Assembly: GCA_900696515.1 (NCBI GenBank)
Contig: CAADGK010000077.1
Coordinates: forward strand, 1-62,577
From: an uncultured Nitrosospira sp.
GTDB taxonomy: Bacteria; Nitrospirota; Nitrospiria; Nitrospirales; Nitrospiraceae
DNA length: 62,577 nucleotides
Direction: 5' to 3'
A model generated the notes under the pieces. It saw only the letters and a program-made list of their open reading frames with translations. It ran no database searches and was not told where the DNA came from. How positions within the stretch are numbered: position 1 is the stretch's first letter; every line of letters begins with the position of its first letter. The position numbers and the translations under genes are program-made. Below are positions 41,720 through 52,861 of the stretch, piece after piece.

Positions 41720-41781
41720 GCGCGCTCCCTTTTGATAGCCCCGAGCCTCACCGTGGACAGTCAGTACCGATGGCGTCATGG

Positions 41782-43419
41782 TTAAATGCTCAGCGCTTCA
41801 ACCTTCTGCTTCTGATACAAGAGATCAAAGATCACTTTTGTTCCGACCAACGCCGTAAAGAGATTGATCGCGATGCCTAAGCACAGCGTCACGGCAAATC
41901 CCTTGATCGGCCCGGTCCCAAAGAGAAACAACGCCACTCCCGTTATCAACGTCGTGACGTGTGAGTCGATAATGGTGAGCAAGGCTTTGTCGTACCCCGC
42001 ATCGATGGCCGACCGCACGGCCTTCCCACTTCGAAGCTCTTCTCGAATACGCTCAAAGATCAAGACGTTTGAGTCGACTCCCATCCCGATCGTCAACACA
42101 ATGCCTGCGATCCCCGGAAGAGTCAGCGTCGCCGTCAATGCCGAGAGGGCACCCATCAAACACACGAGGTTTAAGGCTAAGGCAAAGTCCGCGATCAGCC
42201 CAGAAAGACGGTAATACACAATCATGAACACGACGACCATGACCCCGGCGATCAAGGTCGCCCTGACTCCCTTGTCGATGGAGTCCTGCCCCAACGATGG
42301 CCCCACCGTCAGATCTTGAACGATCTTCAACGGTGCCGGGAGGGCGCCGGCCCTCAGCACGATGGCCAGATCGTTCGCCTCCTGAGTGGTGAACGTGCCC
42401 GTAATTTGCGCCCGCCCTCCGGCTATCCGTTCTTGAATCACCGGCGCGGAGTAAATGGTGTTATCCAGCACCACGGCCATGCGCTTTTTGACATGTTCCC
42501 CTGTGATGCGTTCGAACTCTTGCCCGCCCTTGGAATCAAAGGTGATCGACACGTACGGATCATTGAATTGGCCGATGGCGACCCGCGCGTCGCTCAGGAC
42601 ATCGCCGGTCAACATCACGCGCTTCTTGACCACGTAGGGAGCGCGAAATTCAACCCCCGTGTCCTTATCAACCACCCGCTCGAACAAGATCTGATCGCCT
42701 TCGGGCAGCTTGCTCTCGAACTGCTGCAACACCTCCGTCTCTTTGTCCTTCGTCACGTGACTCGGCAAATCCAGTCGGATGTCTTCATCCAACATTTTGA
42801 ATTCGAGCAGCGCCGTTTCTTTGATCAAATCCTTGGCACGCTTGGGATCCTTGACGCCTGGAAGCTGGACGACGATCTGCTTCAGTCCCTGCCGCTGTAC
42901 GATCGGTTCCGCGACTCCGAATTGATCGATTCGGTTTCGGATCGTTTCCAATGCTTGATTGATCGCCGAATCCTTGATGCGTTTGGTCTCCGCCTCCCGC
43001 AGCACCCAGACGACGGTCGCCGCCGACTCCATAGATTCATTTTCAACGAAGCTCGGAAAGCTATCGACCAGCTTTTGCGTGGACGTCTTGGCCTCGGTAT
43101 TCGGGACTTGAATCGTAATTTGTTCGTGTCCGACCCGCTTGACCGAGTCGACGGCGATCTTCTTTTCCGTCACGAGATCTTGCAACGCCGTGACGGACCG
43201 GTCCACGGCGATTTCCACGGCTCGATTTTCATCCACCTCCAGCACCATATGGATGCCGCCCTGCAGGTCCAAGCCCAGCGTAATGCCTTTATTCGGCAGC
43301 ACCGCCTTCAACCAGCTCGGCATGGCTTGATAGAGCGGCGGGTAGGAGGGAAGAAATGCGACGAACGATCCCACCAACACCAGTGTCAACAACCATAAAC
43401 GCCCACCTACTTTTTTCAT
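41782..43419 (-). CDS. secD: Protein translocase subunit SecD
   Basis: 545 aa. One N-terminal helix (WLLTLVLVGSFVAFLPSYPP), then LGLDLQGGIHMVLEVD, the P1 head domain, VQLPGVKDPKRAKDLIKETALL, and a five-helix C-terminal bundle with GVRATLIAGVMVVVFMIVYY, TLPGIAGIVLTIGMGVDSNV and LIFERIREELRSGKA. Works with SecF as the proton-driven auxiliary of the Sec translocon, important here because many c-type cytochromes are exported. Same operon as yajC (39 bases upstream) and secF. Confidence 0.97.
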   Translation of the reverse strand: MKKVGGRLWLLTLVLVGSFVAFLPSYPPLYQAMPSWLKAVLPNKGITLGLDLQGGIHMVLEVDENRAVEIAVDRSVTALQDLVTEKKIAVDSVKRVGHEQITIQVPNTEAKTSTQKLVDSFPSFVENESMESAATVVWVLREAETKRIKDSAINQALETIRNRIDQFGVAEPIVQRQGLKQIVVQLPGVKDPKRAKDLIKETALLEFKMLDEDIRLDLPSHVTKDKETEVLQQFESKLPEGDQILFERVVDKDTGVEFRAPYVVKKRVMLTGDVLSDARVAIGQFNDPYVSITFDSKGGQEFERITGEHVKKRMAVVLDNTIYSAPVIQERIAGGRAQITGTFTTQEANDLAIVLRAGALPAPLKIVQDLTVGPSLGQDSIDKGVRATLIAGVMVVVFMIVYYRLSGLIADFALALNLVCLMGALSALTATLTLPGIAGIVLTIGMGVDSNVLIFERIREELRSGKAVRSAIDAGYDKALLTIIDSHVTTLITGVALFLFGTGPIKGFAVTLCLGIAINLFTALVGTKVIFDLLYQKQKVEALSI

Positions 43420-43458
43420 CTCGCCCTCAACCCCTTATCCTGTTTGACCGACGGAACA

Positions 43459-43806
43459 CTACTCCTTATCTTTATCCTCGTCTTCCGTACGCAGTCGGGA
43501 AATATTCTCCCGCTGCATCTTGATCTTGGTATTGTCCGCAATTTGCAACGTGACGGTATCTTTCCCAAGATTGGTGATGGTTCCCCAAATGCCCGATGTG
43601 GTCACCACCTTGTCGCCCTTTTTGACGGCGTCCAACAACGCCTGTTGCTGCTTTTGCTTCTGTTGCTGCGGACGAATGAGAAGAAAGTAAAAAATCACGA
43701 AGATGAGGAGAAAGGGGACCAACGACAACATCCCTCCTGCTCCGCCACCCGCAGCCGCCCCGCCTCCGCCTGTTCCTTCCGCCCATGCCAGTGATTCCAT
43801 CAACAT
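43459..43806 (-). CDS. yajC: Preprotein translocase subunit YajC
   Basis: 115 aa. A Gly/Ala-rich N-terminus is followed by one membrane helix (LVPFLLIFVIFYFLLIRPQQ) and a cytoplasmic domain with LDAVKKGDKVVTTSGIWGTI and the IADNTKIKMQRENISRL segment typical of YajC. Accessory member of the SecDF-YajC complex. AGGGAAG lies 9 bases before the ATG. It is 15 bases after tgt; the tgt-yajC-secD-secF order is common in bacteria. Confidence 0.95.
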   Translation of the reverse strand: MLMESLAWAEGTGGGGAAAGGGAGGMLSLVPFLLIFVIFYFLLIRPQQQKQKQQQALLDAVKKGDKVVTTSGIWGTITNLGKDTVTLQIADNTKIKMQRENISRLRTEDEDKDKE

Positions 43807-43821
43807 CGCACATCTTCCCTT

Positions 43822-46730
<2,909 letters not shown>

Positions 46731-46857
46731 AATACCTGGCGACAAAATAATTCCCTCAGCCGTGTCTAACAGACGGAAATCAACGGAGCACTCTAGCATT
46801 ATGAGATGGCGAGAGACAAGGCGGTTTACTTTGAATTCCGAGGGGTTCCGGCCAAGG

Positions 46858-47844
46858 CTATGTTAATCCAGAGGCTTCGAACGAGGTAAAAATCTGATCC
46901 GCCGACACATCCAAACAAGGTTTCTCGTGACATTCTCTCACCTCATTCCATGACGGACAGAGACAGGATGGCCCTCGCACAATCGTCACGTGATCTCCAA
47001 GAGGTCGCCACCGAGCCGGGTCGGTTGGTCCAAAGACGGCAACGGTACGGACACCGAGGAGAGCAGACAGGTGGGTCACACCCGAGTCATACCCCAGATA
47101 AAATCTGGCCTGCACAAGAATTCCGGCAAGCCTTGTGAGCTCAAGATTTCGAAGAATTGGGGGTCTTGGTCTGACTACCTTCAGTACCTGCTCAACCGCA
47201 CGCTGATCAGCCGGCCCCTCGATGATAACCGGGAACAGGCCCTTTTGATCAAGTCTCTGAATGATATCCGCAATGGTGATTGGATTGAGACACTTATGCG
47301 CGCTGCCGCTTCCAGGATGTACCAGCACAAATGGCCGCCCCTTTGGAATCCCGATATGCTCAAGACAGGCGCTGCCATCCTCCACGATACTCGGAGAGAC
47401 TTGGGCGAACCTCTCTGACAGCCCATCGGTGGCAGGCTCTTCCACTATTTCAAGGAAACGATCGCTTTGATGCGTCGCGCGTAAGACAGGAGAGGAGGGG
47501 GATTGGACCCATACTTGTGCGATATGGAATTCCCGGAAAGTGGCGCGAATGGCGTCCTCGCGGTCGTCCAGCCAGGCAACCGCGGCATCACATCGGCTCA
47601 ACCACGACTCTAGCTCACGCGGTAGTCGCCGCTCTCGTGAAAAGAGCCCAACCCCAGCCGGTCCGTCCAGGGACATCCAGTCATTGAGGATTCCACAAGC
47701 CACCAGCAGTCTACCGATCGAGTCACGAGCAATAAGTAACGTATCCCGCTTCGGATAGCGAGCATGAAGCCGCCGTATGGCCGGTACTGCAAGTAAGACA
47801 TCCCCCAAGGAACCTGGATGCACAATGACCAACGACCCTGTCAT
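46858..47844 (-). CDS. Family 9 glycosyltransferase (heptosyltransferase-like)
   Basis: 328 aa, GT-B fold. The N-terminal IVHPGSLGDVLLAVPAIRRL and the C-terminal donor site FVLVHPGSGSAHKCLNPITI, FYLGYDSGVTHLSALLGV and TVAVFGPTDPARWRPLG are characteristic of ADP-heptose:LPS heptosyltransferases (GT9). It probably adds a heptose-like sugar to lipopolysaccharide at the inner face of the cytoplasmic membrane. It overlaps the mobA stop by four bases (ATGA), so translation is coupled although the functions are unrelated. Confidence 0.9.
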   Translation of the reverse strand: MTGSLVIVHPGSLGDVLLAVPAIRRLHARYPKRDTLLIARDSIGRLLVACGILNDWMSLDGPAGVGLFSRERRLPRELESWLSRCDAAVAWLDDREDAIRATFREFHIAQVWVQSPSSPVLRATHQSDRFLEIVEEPATDGLSERFAQVSPSIVEDGSACLEHIGIPKGRPFVLVHPGSGSAHKCLNPITIADIIQRLDQKGLFPVIIEGPADQRAVEQVLKVVRPRPPILRNLELTRLAGILVQARFYLGYDSGVTHLSALLGVRTVAVFGPTDPARWRPLGDHVTIVRGPSCLCPSWNEVRECHEKPCLDVSADQIFTSFEASGLT

Positions 47845-48479
47845 GACTGCTTCGGAGGTTCATCGTATCCGTCTTCCGCCTGATCTCCGGAAAGGGCCCG
47901 AGCGCAGTCAAGATCCAACGGTGTATTGACATTAAGAAATGATCGCCCCTCTGGATCAATCCGGCGAATATCTTCCTCCGTAATGAGCCGAACACGCAGT
48001 GCGGGACTTTCAACCAGCCTCTGTATTTTTAGATCGCCGCGACTGATAAGTCCCTCCACTACCGGCAGGCAGTTCCGGCTATAGACCGCATGGGTCGGCT
48101 GGGGTCTGCCCTTCCAATAAGCAAGAACAACATCCGCTTCGTCCTTTTTTCCGACCATGTATTGCACGAGGTCCGCGTGCATAAAGGGCATGTCGCAGGC
48201 AGCCAGGAAGATATACGGCGTGACTGACTGGTATAGCCCGGTATACATGCCGCCGAGACTTCCACACGAGGGAATCAGATCACGAAGGACTGTGACAGGA
48301 GTTTCGAGAGGCTGACTATCCTGAGCAATGACGATACAGACACATTCAAAAATCCGAGAAAGAATGTTGCGACTCCTTTCCATGAGGGTCTGCTCCCCCA
48401 CGGTAAGAAATCGCTTGTCAGCCCCCATCCGCCGACTCTTTCCACCCGCCAGAAGAACCCCTGTGACATCGGAGATCAT
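47841..48479 (-). CDS. mobA: Molybdenum cofactor guanylyltransferase MobA
   Basis: 212 aa from the ATG at 48479. Nucleotidyltransferase signature GVLLAGGKSRRMGADKRFL at the N-terminus, then LIPSCGSLGGMYTGL, FLAACDMPFMHADLV and FLNVNTPLDLDCA at the end, all standard for MobA. It attaches GMP to molybdopterin to make the guanine dinucleotide cofactor needed by DMSO-reductase-family enzymes, which include nitrite oxidoreductase. Its place just downstream of the respiratory cytochrome operon suits this. A strong terminator separates it from the upstream cytochrome genes. Confidence 0.94.
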   Translation of the reverse strand: MISDVTGVLLAGGKSRRMGADKRFLTVGEQTLMERSRNILSRIFECVCIVIAQDSQPLETPVTVLRDLIPSCGSLGGMYTGLYQSVTPYIFLAACDMPFMHADLVQYMVGKKDEADVVLAYWKGRPQPTHAVYSRNCLPVVEGLISRGDLKIQRLVESPALRVRLITEEDIRRIDPEGRSFLNVNTPLDLDCARALSGDQAEDGYDEPPKQS

Positions 48480-48496
48480 GAATCCATCACCGGCCA

Positions 48497-48530
48497 AAAT
48501 AAAAAAGGGGGTGGGTTACCCCACCCCCTT
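48497..48530 (-). terminator. Rho-independent terminator of the bd-like oxidase/cytochrome operon
   Basis: On the minus strand, GGGGGTGGGG pairs with CCCACCCCC around TAA, then TTTTTTATTTT. A textbook terminator 35 bases after the stop of the cytochrome-NxrC-like fusion gene. Confidence 0.93.
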
Positions 48531-48564
48531 CACGCTGACAACCTTGCACGGATTTCAAATGAAA

Positions 48565-50337
48565 CTACAGCGTCTTCCCTTTTTTCTTATTCGCACGGCG
48601 GGTCAAAACCCAGCCCTCCAGGAGAACCACACCGACTGCGATGACGACCGGATAAATGTACGTTTCCTGTGGAACCGGTGGATTCATGAAGGTGTAGTAG
48701 AAGGCCGACACGGCCATCTTTCGCCCTGCATCGCCATTATGACCATCCCAGGCAAAGAAGACCGTCGGAATATACTGGCCCACCTCAAAGAAGGTATCCT
48801 CATCGTAATCCTGATCCTTCTTATTTCCCACGGGCCGCTGAATCATGACGTACCATCTGCCATTCTTCCACTCCGCCTTCAGGAGCTTCATGGCCTCTTC
48901 GTAATTATCACGCTCTTCAAAGTCCTTATCCCAGCCCGTCCCTTTGAAGGCACGAAGGGATCCGTCTGCTTCCCACTTCACAATGTCCATCGGGAATTGT
49001 TCGTTCGTACCGAACAAGTACCGCGGCTTGATCGGAGCCGGAAGTTCTTTCCACTTGACGGCGGTTTCAATGGCAATCGCATCATTGTAGACCGCATAGT
49101 TATTCTGCTGAGCTGCGATGGATCCCTCTTCTCCGGTCTTGGGATCCTGTTCCTTGATATCGATATTGACCTGCGTAGGAGCCCAGGGGAGCTTTCCCTC
49201 GGCCACGCTCTTCGTTCGGTCATCCCACTCAAGCAGATAGACAATGTGCTTATCGTTGTAGAGCGAGCGCACCCAAATATCATCAAGCCGATTCACAAAG
49301 TTCCTCGGCTTGTGGGTAATCTGTCCACCCATCGCCACGTATCGTTTTGGAGCCTTTTTCCATGCTTCATGTTCAAGATCAGTCGGGATTTCCCCTTCGA
49401 CCATATCTGACGGAATGACGAAATTGATTTTCGGTTTATCAGTCAGAGGATCGATTGGCAACGGATTGCCCAGCGAATCCCGTTCGCAAAGCGAATTGAC
49501 GAAGTTGGCAATATCCCACCGTTCATCAACAGTCGTGTTGTCTGCAAATGAAGGCATCGGTGTCCCGTTGACACCTGTCGAGAAAGTCCGAAAAATATTG
49601 CTTACATTGTAGGGATCCTGACGGCTGCCACGGAAGTTCCAACACTTGTGCCAATTGGCTGGCTGGATGGAGAAACCCCAGTCGTCCTTCAGATTGAAGG
49701 CGTTCCCGTCACCCCGACCTTCCATCCCATGACATTCCACGCACTTTTTCTCGACGATTAACTCGCCGCCACGCTTCCTACTTTCATCAGTGGCTGGTTT
49801 TGGTTTCAAATCAGCCAACTGCAGCACTGTCTGAGACTCGGACTGCTTATCGGTGAATTTTCGATCTTTAACAAGCTGGGTCGTCACAAACGAGAGGACT
49901 TGCAGCCGCTGCTCCTCGCTCAGGATACCTTCCCACGGAGGCATCGCGGAACCGGGGAGACCGTGTGTCACTGTTTCAAAGAGATCGTTTTGACCAGGAA
50001 TCGGCTTCTTGGCGTCAAACAACGGCAACTCGCCGCTGGCAGTATGCCGAATCTTAAATGTACCCTGATTGAAATTGCGCGGACGAGGCCAGAGACGATC
50101 AGCACCAGGTCCGTCACCGGCTCCATCTACCCCGTGACACCACACACACTTGGTAAAATAGACTCGCTTCCCTGCTTCAATCATTTCCGCCGAAGGTTCG
50201 GCTGCAAGCTCACCTTTTTTGAAGCCTTCAGGCATTCCTTGCGCTGAAACCGGCGAATATCCCGCAGTAGATACTAACACCACTCCGAAGGCTGCAGCCG
50301 CGATGATCCCGGCCTTCTGAGTCATACTGTCCATCAT
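48565..50337 (-). CDS. Diheme cytochrome c fused to an NxrC-like heme-b domain, membrane anchored
   Basis: 590 aa from the ATG at 50337 (GAGG 7 bases upstream). The signal peptide ends at VSAQG (about residue 34). Two cytochrome c domains: CVWCH 64-68 with distal Met in SAMPPW (132), and CVECH 199-203 with distal Met in GTPMPSF (261). Residues 310-555 form a type II DMSO-reductase gamma-subunit domain with probable ligands Met450 (EQFPMDIVKWEADG) and Lys540 (DAGRKMAVSAFYY). A C-terminal helix (562-580) anchors it. One chain could therefore pass electrons through heme b and two hemes c. Last gene of the bd-like oxidase operon. Confidence 0.9.
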   Translation of the reverse strand: MMDSMTQKAGIIAAAAFGVVLVSTAGYSPVSAQGMPEGFKKGELAAEPSAEMIEAGKRVYFTKCVWCHGVDGAGDGPGADRLWPRPRNFNQGTFKIRHTASGELPLFDAKKPIPGQNDLFETVTHGLPGSAMPPWEGILSEEQRLQVLSFVTTQLVKDRKFTDKQSESQTVLQLADLKPKPATDESRKRGGELIVEKKCVECHGMEGRGDGNAFNLKDDWGFSIQPANWHKCWNFRGSRQDPYNVSNIFRTFSTGVNGTPMPSFADNTTVDERWDIANFVNSLCERDSLGNPLPIDPLTDKPKINFVIPSDMVEGEIPTDLEHEAWKKAPKRYVAMGGQITHKPRNFVNRLDDIWVRSLYNDKHIVYLLEWDDRTKSVAEGKLPWAPTQVNIDIKEQDPKTGEEGSIAAQQNNYAVYNDAIAIETAVKWKELPAPIKPRYLFGTNEQFPMDIVKWEADGSLRAFKGTGWDKDFEERDNYEEAMKLLKAEWKNGRWYVMIQRPVGNKKDQDYDEDTFFEVGQYIPTVFFAWDGHNGDAGRKMAVSAFYYTFMNPPVPQETYIYPVVIAVGVVLLEGWVLTRRANKKKGKTL

Positions 50338-50393
50338 GTTTGGCCTCATAATCTTCATTATGTTTGGTTTGGCATTATCAAGCGATATGGCGA

Positions 50394-51431
50394 CTAATCC
50401 CAAGTCCGCGGATAGTAGCCGGTGTGCCAATATTCAAACAAAACGACTTTCCAAATTTCATCCACGGTCAAGTGTTGTTCCCATGGGGGCATGACTGAAG
50501 CCCAAGGGAATCCTTCGTTAGGCAAGCCGATACCACCCTTCGAGACGCGCCAGAAGATAAAGGTTTCTTGCAGCTGTGCGATTGTACCAGGATCGGTAAA
50601 GTTTGCCGGAATCGGATTGAAAGCAAAGGCATGGAGCCCTCTGCCATTCAAGTTATCTCCGTGGCAGAAATGGCAGTTTTGGAAGAAAATCTCTCCACCC
50701 TCTCTGACGTACTTCAGATAACCTTGGTTTTTTTCATCCCAGGGATTGGCATTTGGTTTCATCAAACGCCCCATTCCCTGCTCCACGATATTGGCGTTAG
50801 AAAACTCCTGGTCGTACTTACCTTCAGGATTAACCCGATATGGGTTCTGGGAAGTCTGAAGCGTATAGGTCTTCCCATGCACCTTTGTGCTGGCAGGGGG
50901 CGCAGGATGTACCGTCCGAAGCTCAATAGGCTCTTCGGATTTCGGCATCATGGCATTGAATGAAAATCCCCCAATAAGAATTGGAATAAGTACGAGGTAC
51001 GCATATCTGAGGAGCCTGTTCATTCCCGTCTGGGCATCAAGGACATTCATGATCGGCTGCTTAAATTTCTTCCAATCCTCTTCATTGGCAGACACCCACA
51101 TGAACACGGTGACAAGTCCCACCGTTCCATACATTGCGCGCACGCTGAAAGGAATTGGAGGATAGACGCGATATTTGAGATAGACCATCAAAAATATCCA
51201 GAAGCCGATCCCCTGCCAAAACCTCGGGAGAGCCATCCCCATCGCACTCATCATATAGCTCAGCCCGGTAAAACCTATCACATAGCATGCCACTTCAAGC
51301 AGCAACTGGATCGGCATGTACCCTTCGACTAACCGCACGGTATTGGAGGGAACAACGTCAAAAATCATTCCACCCAACAGGAGCAACCCCGCTACTCCTA
51401 TCAAGGCACCAAGAGACATCAATGCTTTCAT
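50394..51431 (-). CDS. Membrane-bound monoheme cytochrome c
   Basis: 345 aa from the ATG at 51431 (AAAGGGAG upstream). Five membrane helices in the first 160 residues (about 6-24, 40-65, 70-88, 100-115, 142-160). A periplasmic cytochrome c domain follows with CHFCH at 253-257 and a distal Met in ASVMPPWEQHL. It ends with WHTGYYPRTW. The membrane part matches no family I recognise. It lies between two other c-type cytochrome genes downstream of the bd-like oxidase and should be part of the same electron-transfer complex. Confidence 0.88.
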   Translation of the reverse strand: MKALMSLGALIGVAGLLLLGGMIFDVVPSNTVRLVEGYMPIQLLLEVACYVIGFTGLSYMMSAMGMALPRFWQGIGFWIFLMVYLKYRVYPPIPFSVRAMYGTVGLVTVFMWVSANEEDWKKFKQPIMNVLDAQTGMNRLLRYAYLVLIPILIGGFSFNAMMPKSEEPIELRTVHPAPPASTKVHGKTYTLQTSQNPYRVNPEGKYDQEFSNANIVEQGMGRLMKPNANPWDEKNQGYLKYVREGGEIFFQNCHFCHGDNLNGRGLHAFAFNPIPANFTDPGTIAQLQETFIFWRVSKGGIGLPNEGFPWASVMPPWEQHLTVDEIWKVVLFEYWHTGYYPRTWD

Positions 51432-51474
51432 CGGCAAACTCCCTTTACTCTCCGCATGACAGACAACCGGGATC

Positions 51475-52779
51475 CTAGGAAACCTTTGGTGGCGGCGCTC
51501 CGGTTTTCACTTGCGACAAGTAGTCTACGATTTTCTTTAAGGCTCCGGCGCTTAATTTCTGGCCAAATATGGCCGGCATTGTCTTATCCGGGAATGGCTT
51601 TACGACATAGGCGCTCGGATCAACGATGGACTCCATAATATATTCAGCAGCTGATTTTGCCGTGCCCTTGTAGGCTGGATCCTTAATACGCTGCGGGGCC
51701 GTCGTCCCCTCTTCAAGCTTCGGGCCAATTGTCCCCGTGGCACCTGGGATACCAGGGATGGTATGGCACGACACACACTGAGCCTTGGCAAAAATTTGAT
51801 CAACAGGCTCTGAACCATCTGCCAGCAGTGACGTAGCTCCTGCGGGCTTATCATCCGCCTGCTTGGGTCGGTCTGCTTCAGGAACGAACTTTTCGTACGA
51901 CTTCACGAGTTCATCGAACGATGGAGGTTCGACACCCTCACGTGCATACATCCATGTGTCAACCGCCGCAAGCTCTGCGAGACTGAGAGATATCGGTGGC
52001 TTATGGATCGATGGCATCGGGCTTTCTTTATCGTTTGTGCCCTTTACTCCATAGCCGGCAACAACATAGCAACTAGGACAGGCGTGTGATTCTGCGATAT
52101 ATTCCTGCACAGTTTCAGCAGTGCCCGAACCAGGGAATGCTTCTTTGACCGAATACTCGCGCTTCGACGGATTACCCTTAGAATACTTGGGATCCTCTAA
52201 GCGCTCCTTACGAGTCGGCAAGCCTAACAAGTTCGGCGCTCGCTCGCCGAGCATCCCTGCATGGAACGCATGGCAAAGCGGGCATTGCCCCTTACCGATC
52301 GCACCTTGCTCTTTATTCTTTCCGACGCCGCCAAAGATAATTTCTTCACCCTTGTCAGCCAACTGCTGAGTGGACATCGTCTCCCATGTAACCTTCTCCT
52401 CTACCGGCGGAAAGCCGCCTTCCACTTGGGGAAGCCAGTTCCCATAACCGGAAAGAAACGCGGCCACGAAGAACATCATGCCACCGATCTTCAGGAGGGC
52501 GCTAAGGTTGGTGAAGTACAGCGCCATAATAAAGGTTGTCACCGTGATCATCACCAATGAGACGGGAAGCAACCGGCTTTCGCCATAGAAGTTAGTCTTG
52601 TAATTGGCGATCGCGATAAAGAGAAGGAAGCAGGATATAATCCCAATGAACGTCTTAAATACTGCGCGCTTCTTCGCAGCAGGGTCGCTGATACTTACTT
52701 GAAAATAAACCAGCAGACCCGCAAGGATGGCCAGCGCCATCCAACCCATCGACAGTGCTTCTGCAATCAAATTACCCAA
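51475..52779 (-). CDS. Membrane-bound diheme cytochrome c
   Basis: 434 aa, TTG start with AGGAGG 8 bases upstream. Four helices (about 9-29, 41-60, 70-92, 95-115) precede two tandem cytochrome c domains: CPLCH 166-170 with Met in SPMPSIHK, and CVSCH 335-339 with Met in KTMPAIFG. A third pair, CPSCY (234-238), is not a heme site: it occupies the place of DPSAY in the second domain, so it is an extra CxxC that may form a disulfide or bind a metal. Downstream of the bd-like oxidase gene in the same operon. Confidence 0.9.
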   Translation of the reverse strand: MGNLIAEALSMGWMALAILAGLLVYFQVSISDPAAKKRAVFKTFIGIISCFLLFIAIANYKTNFYGESRLLPVSLVMITVTTFIMALYFTNLSALLKIGGMMFFVAAFLSGYGNWLPQVEGGFPPVEEKVTWETMSTQQLADKGEEIIFGGVGKNKEQGAIGKGQCPLCHAFHAGMLGERAPNLLGLPTRKERLEDPKYSKGNPSKREYSVKEAFPGSGTAETVQEYIAESHACPSCYVVAGYGVKGTNDKESPMPSIHKPPISLSLAELAAVDTWMYAREGVEPPSFDELVKSYEKFVPEADRPKQADDKPAGATSLLADGSEPVDQIFAKAQCVSCHTIPGIPGATGTIGPKLEEGTTAPQRIKDPAYKGTAKSAAEYIMESIVDPSAYVVKPFPDKTMPAIFGQKLSAGALKKIVDYLSQVKTGAPPPKVS

Positions 52780-52861
52780 GGTCGTGACCTCCTACAGCTA
52801 CAACAGCGGCGAGAAGATATCCCCACCAGTCCGCTGAGCCGACTATCAAAGAAGACACAGG

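Noticed and set aside
42316-43398. 360-codon open frame opposite secD
   Set aside because: Antisense to SecD motifs, no family features and no Shine-Dalgarno.
52070-52090. CPSCY as a third, degenerate heme c site
   Set aside because: Alignment of the two cytochrome domains shows it replaces DPSAY, a non-heme position.
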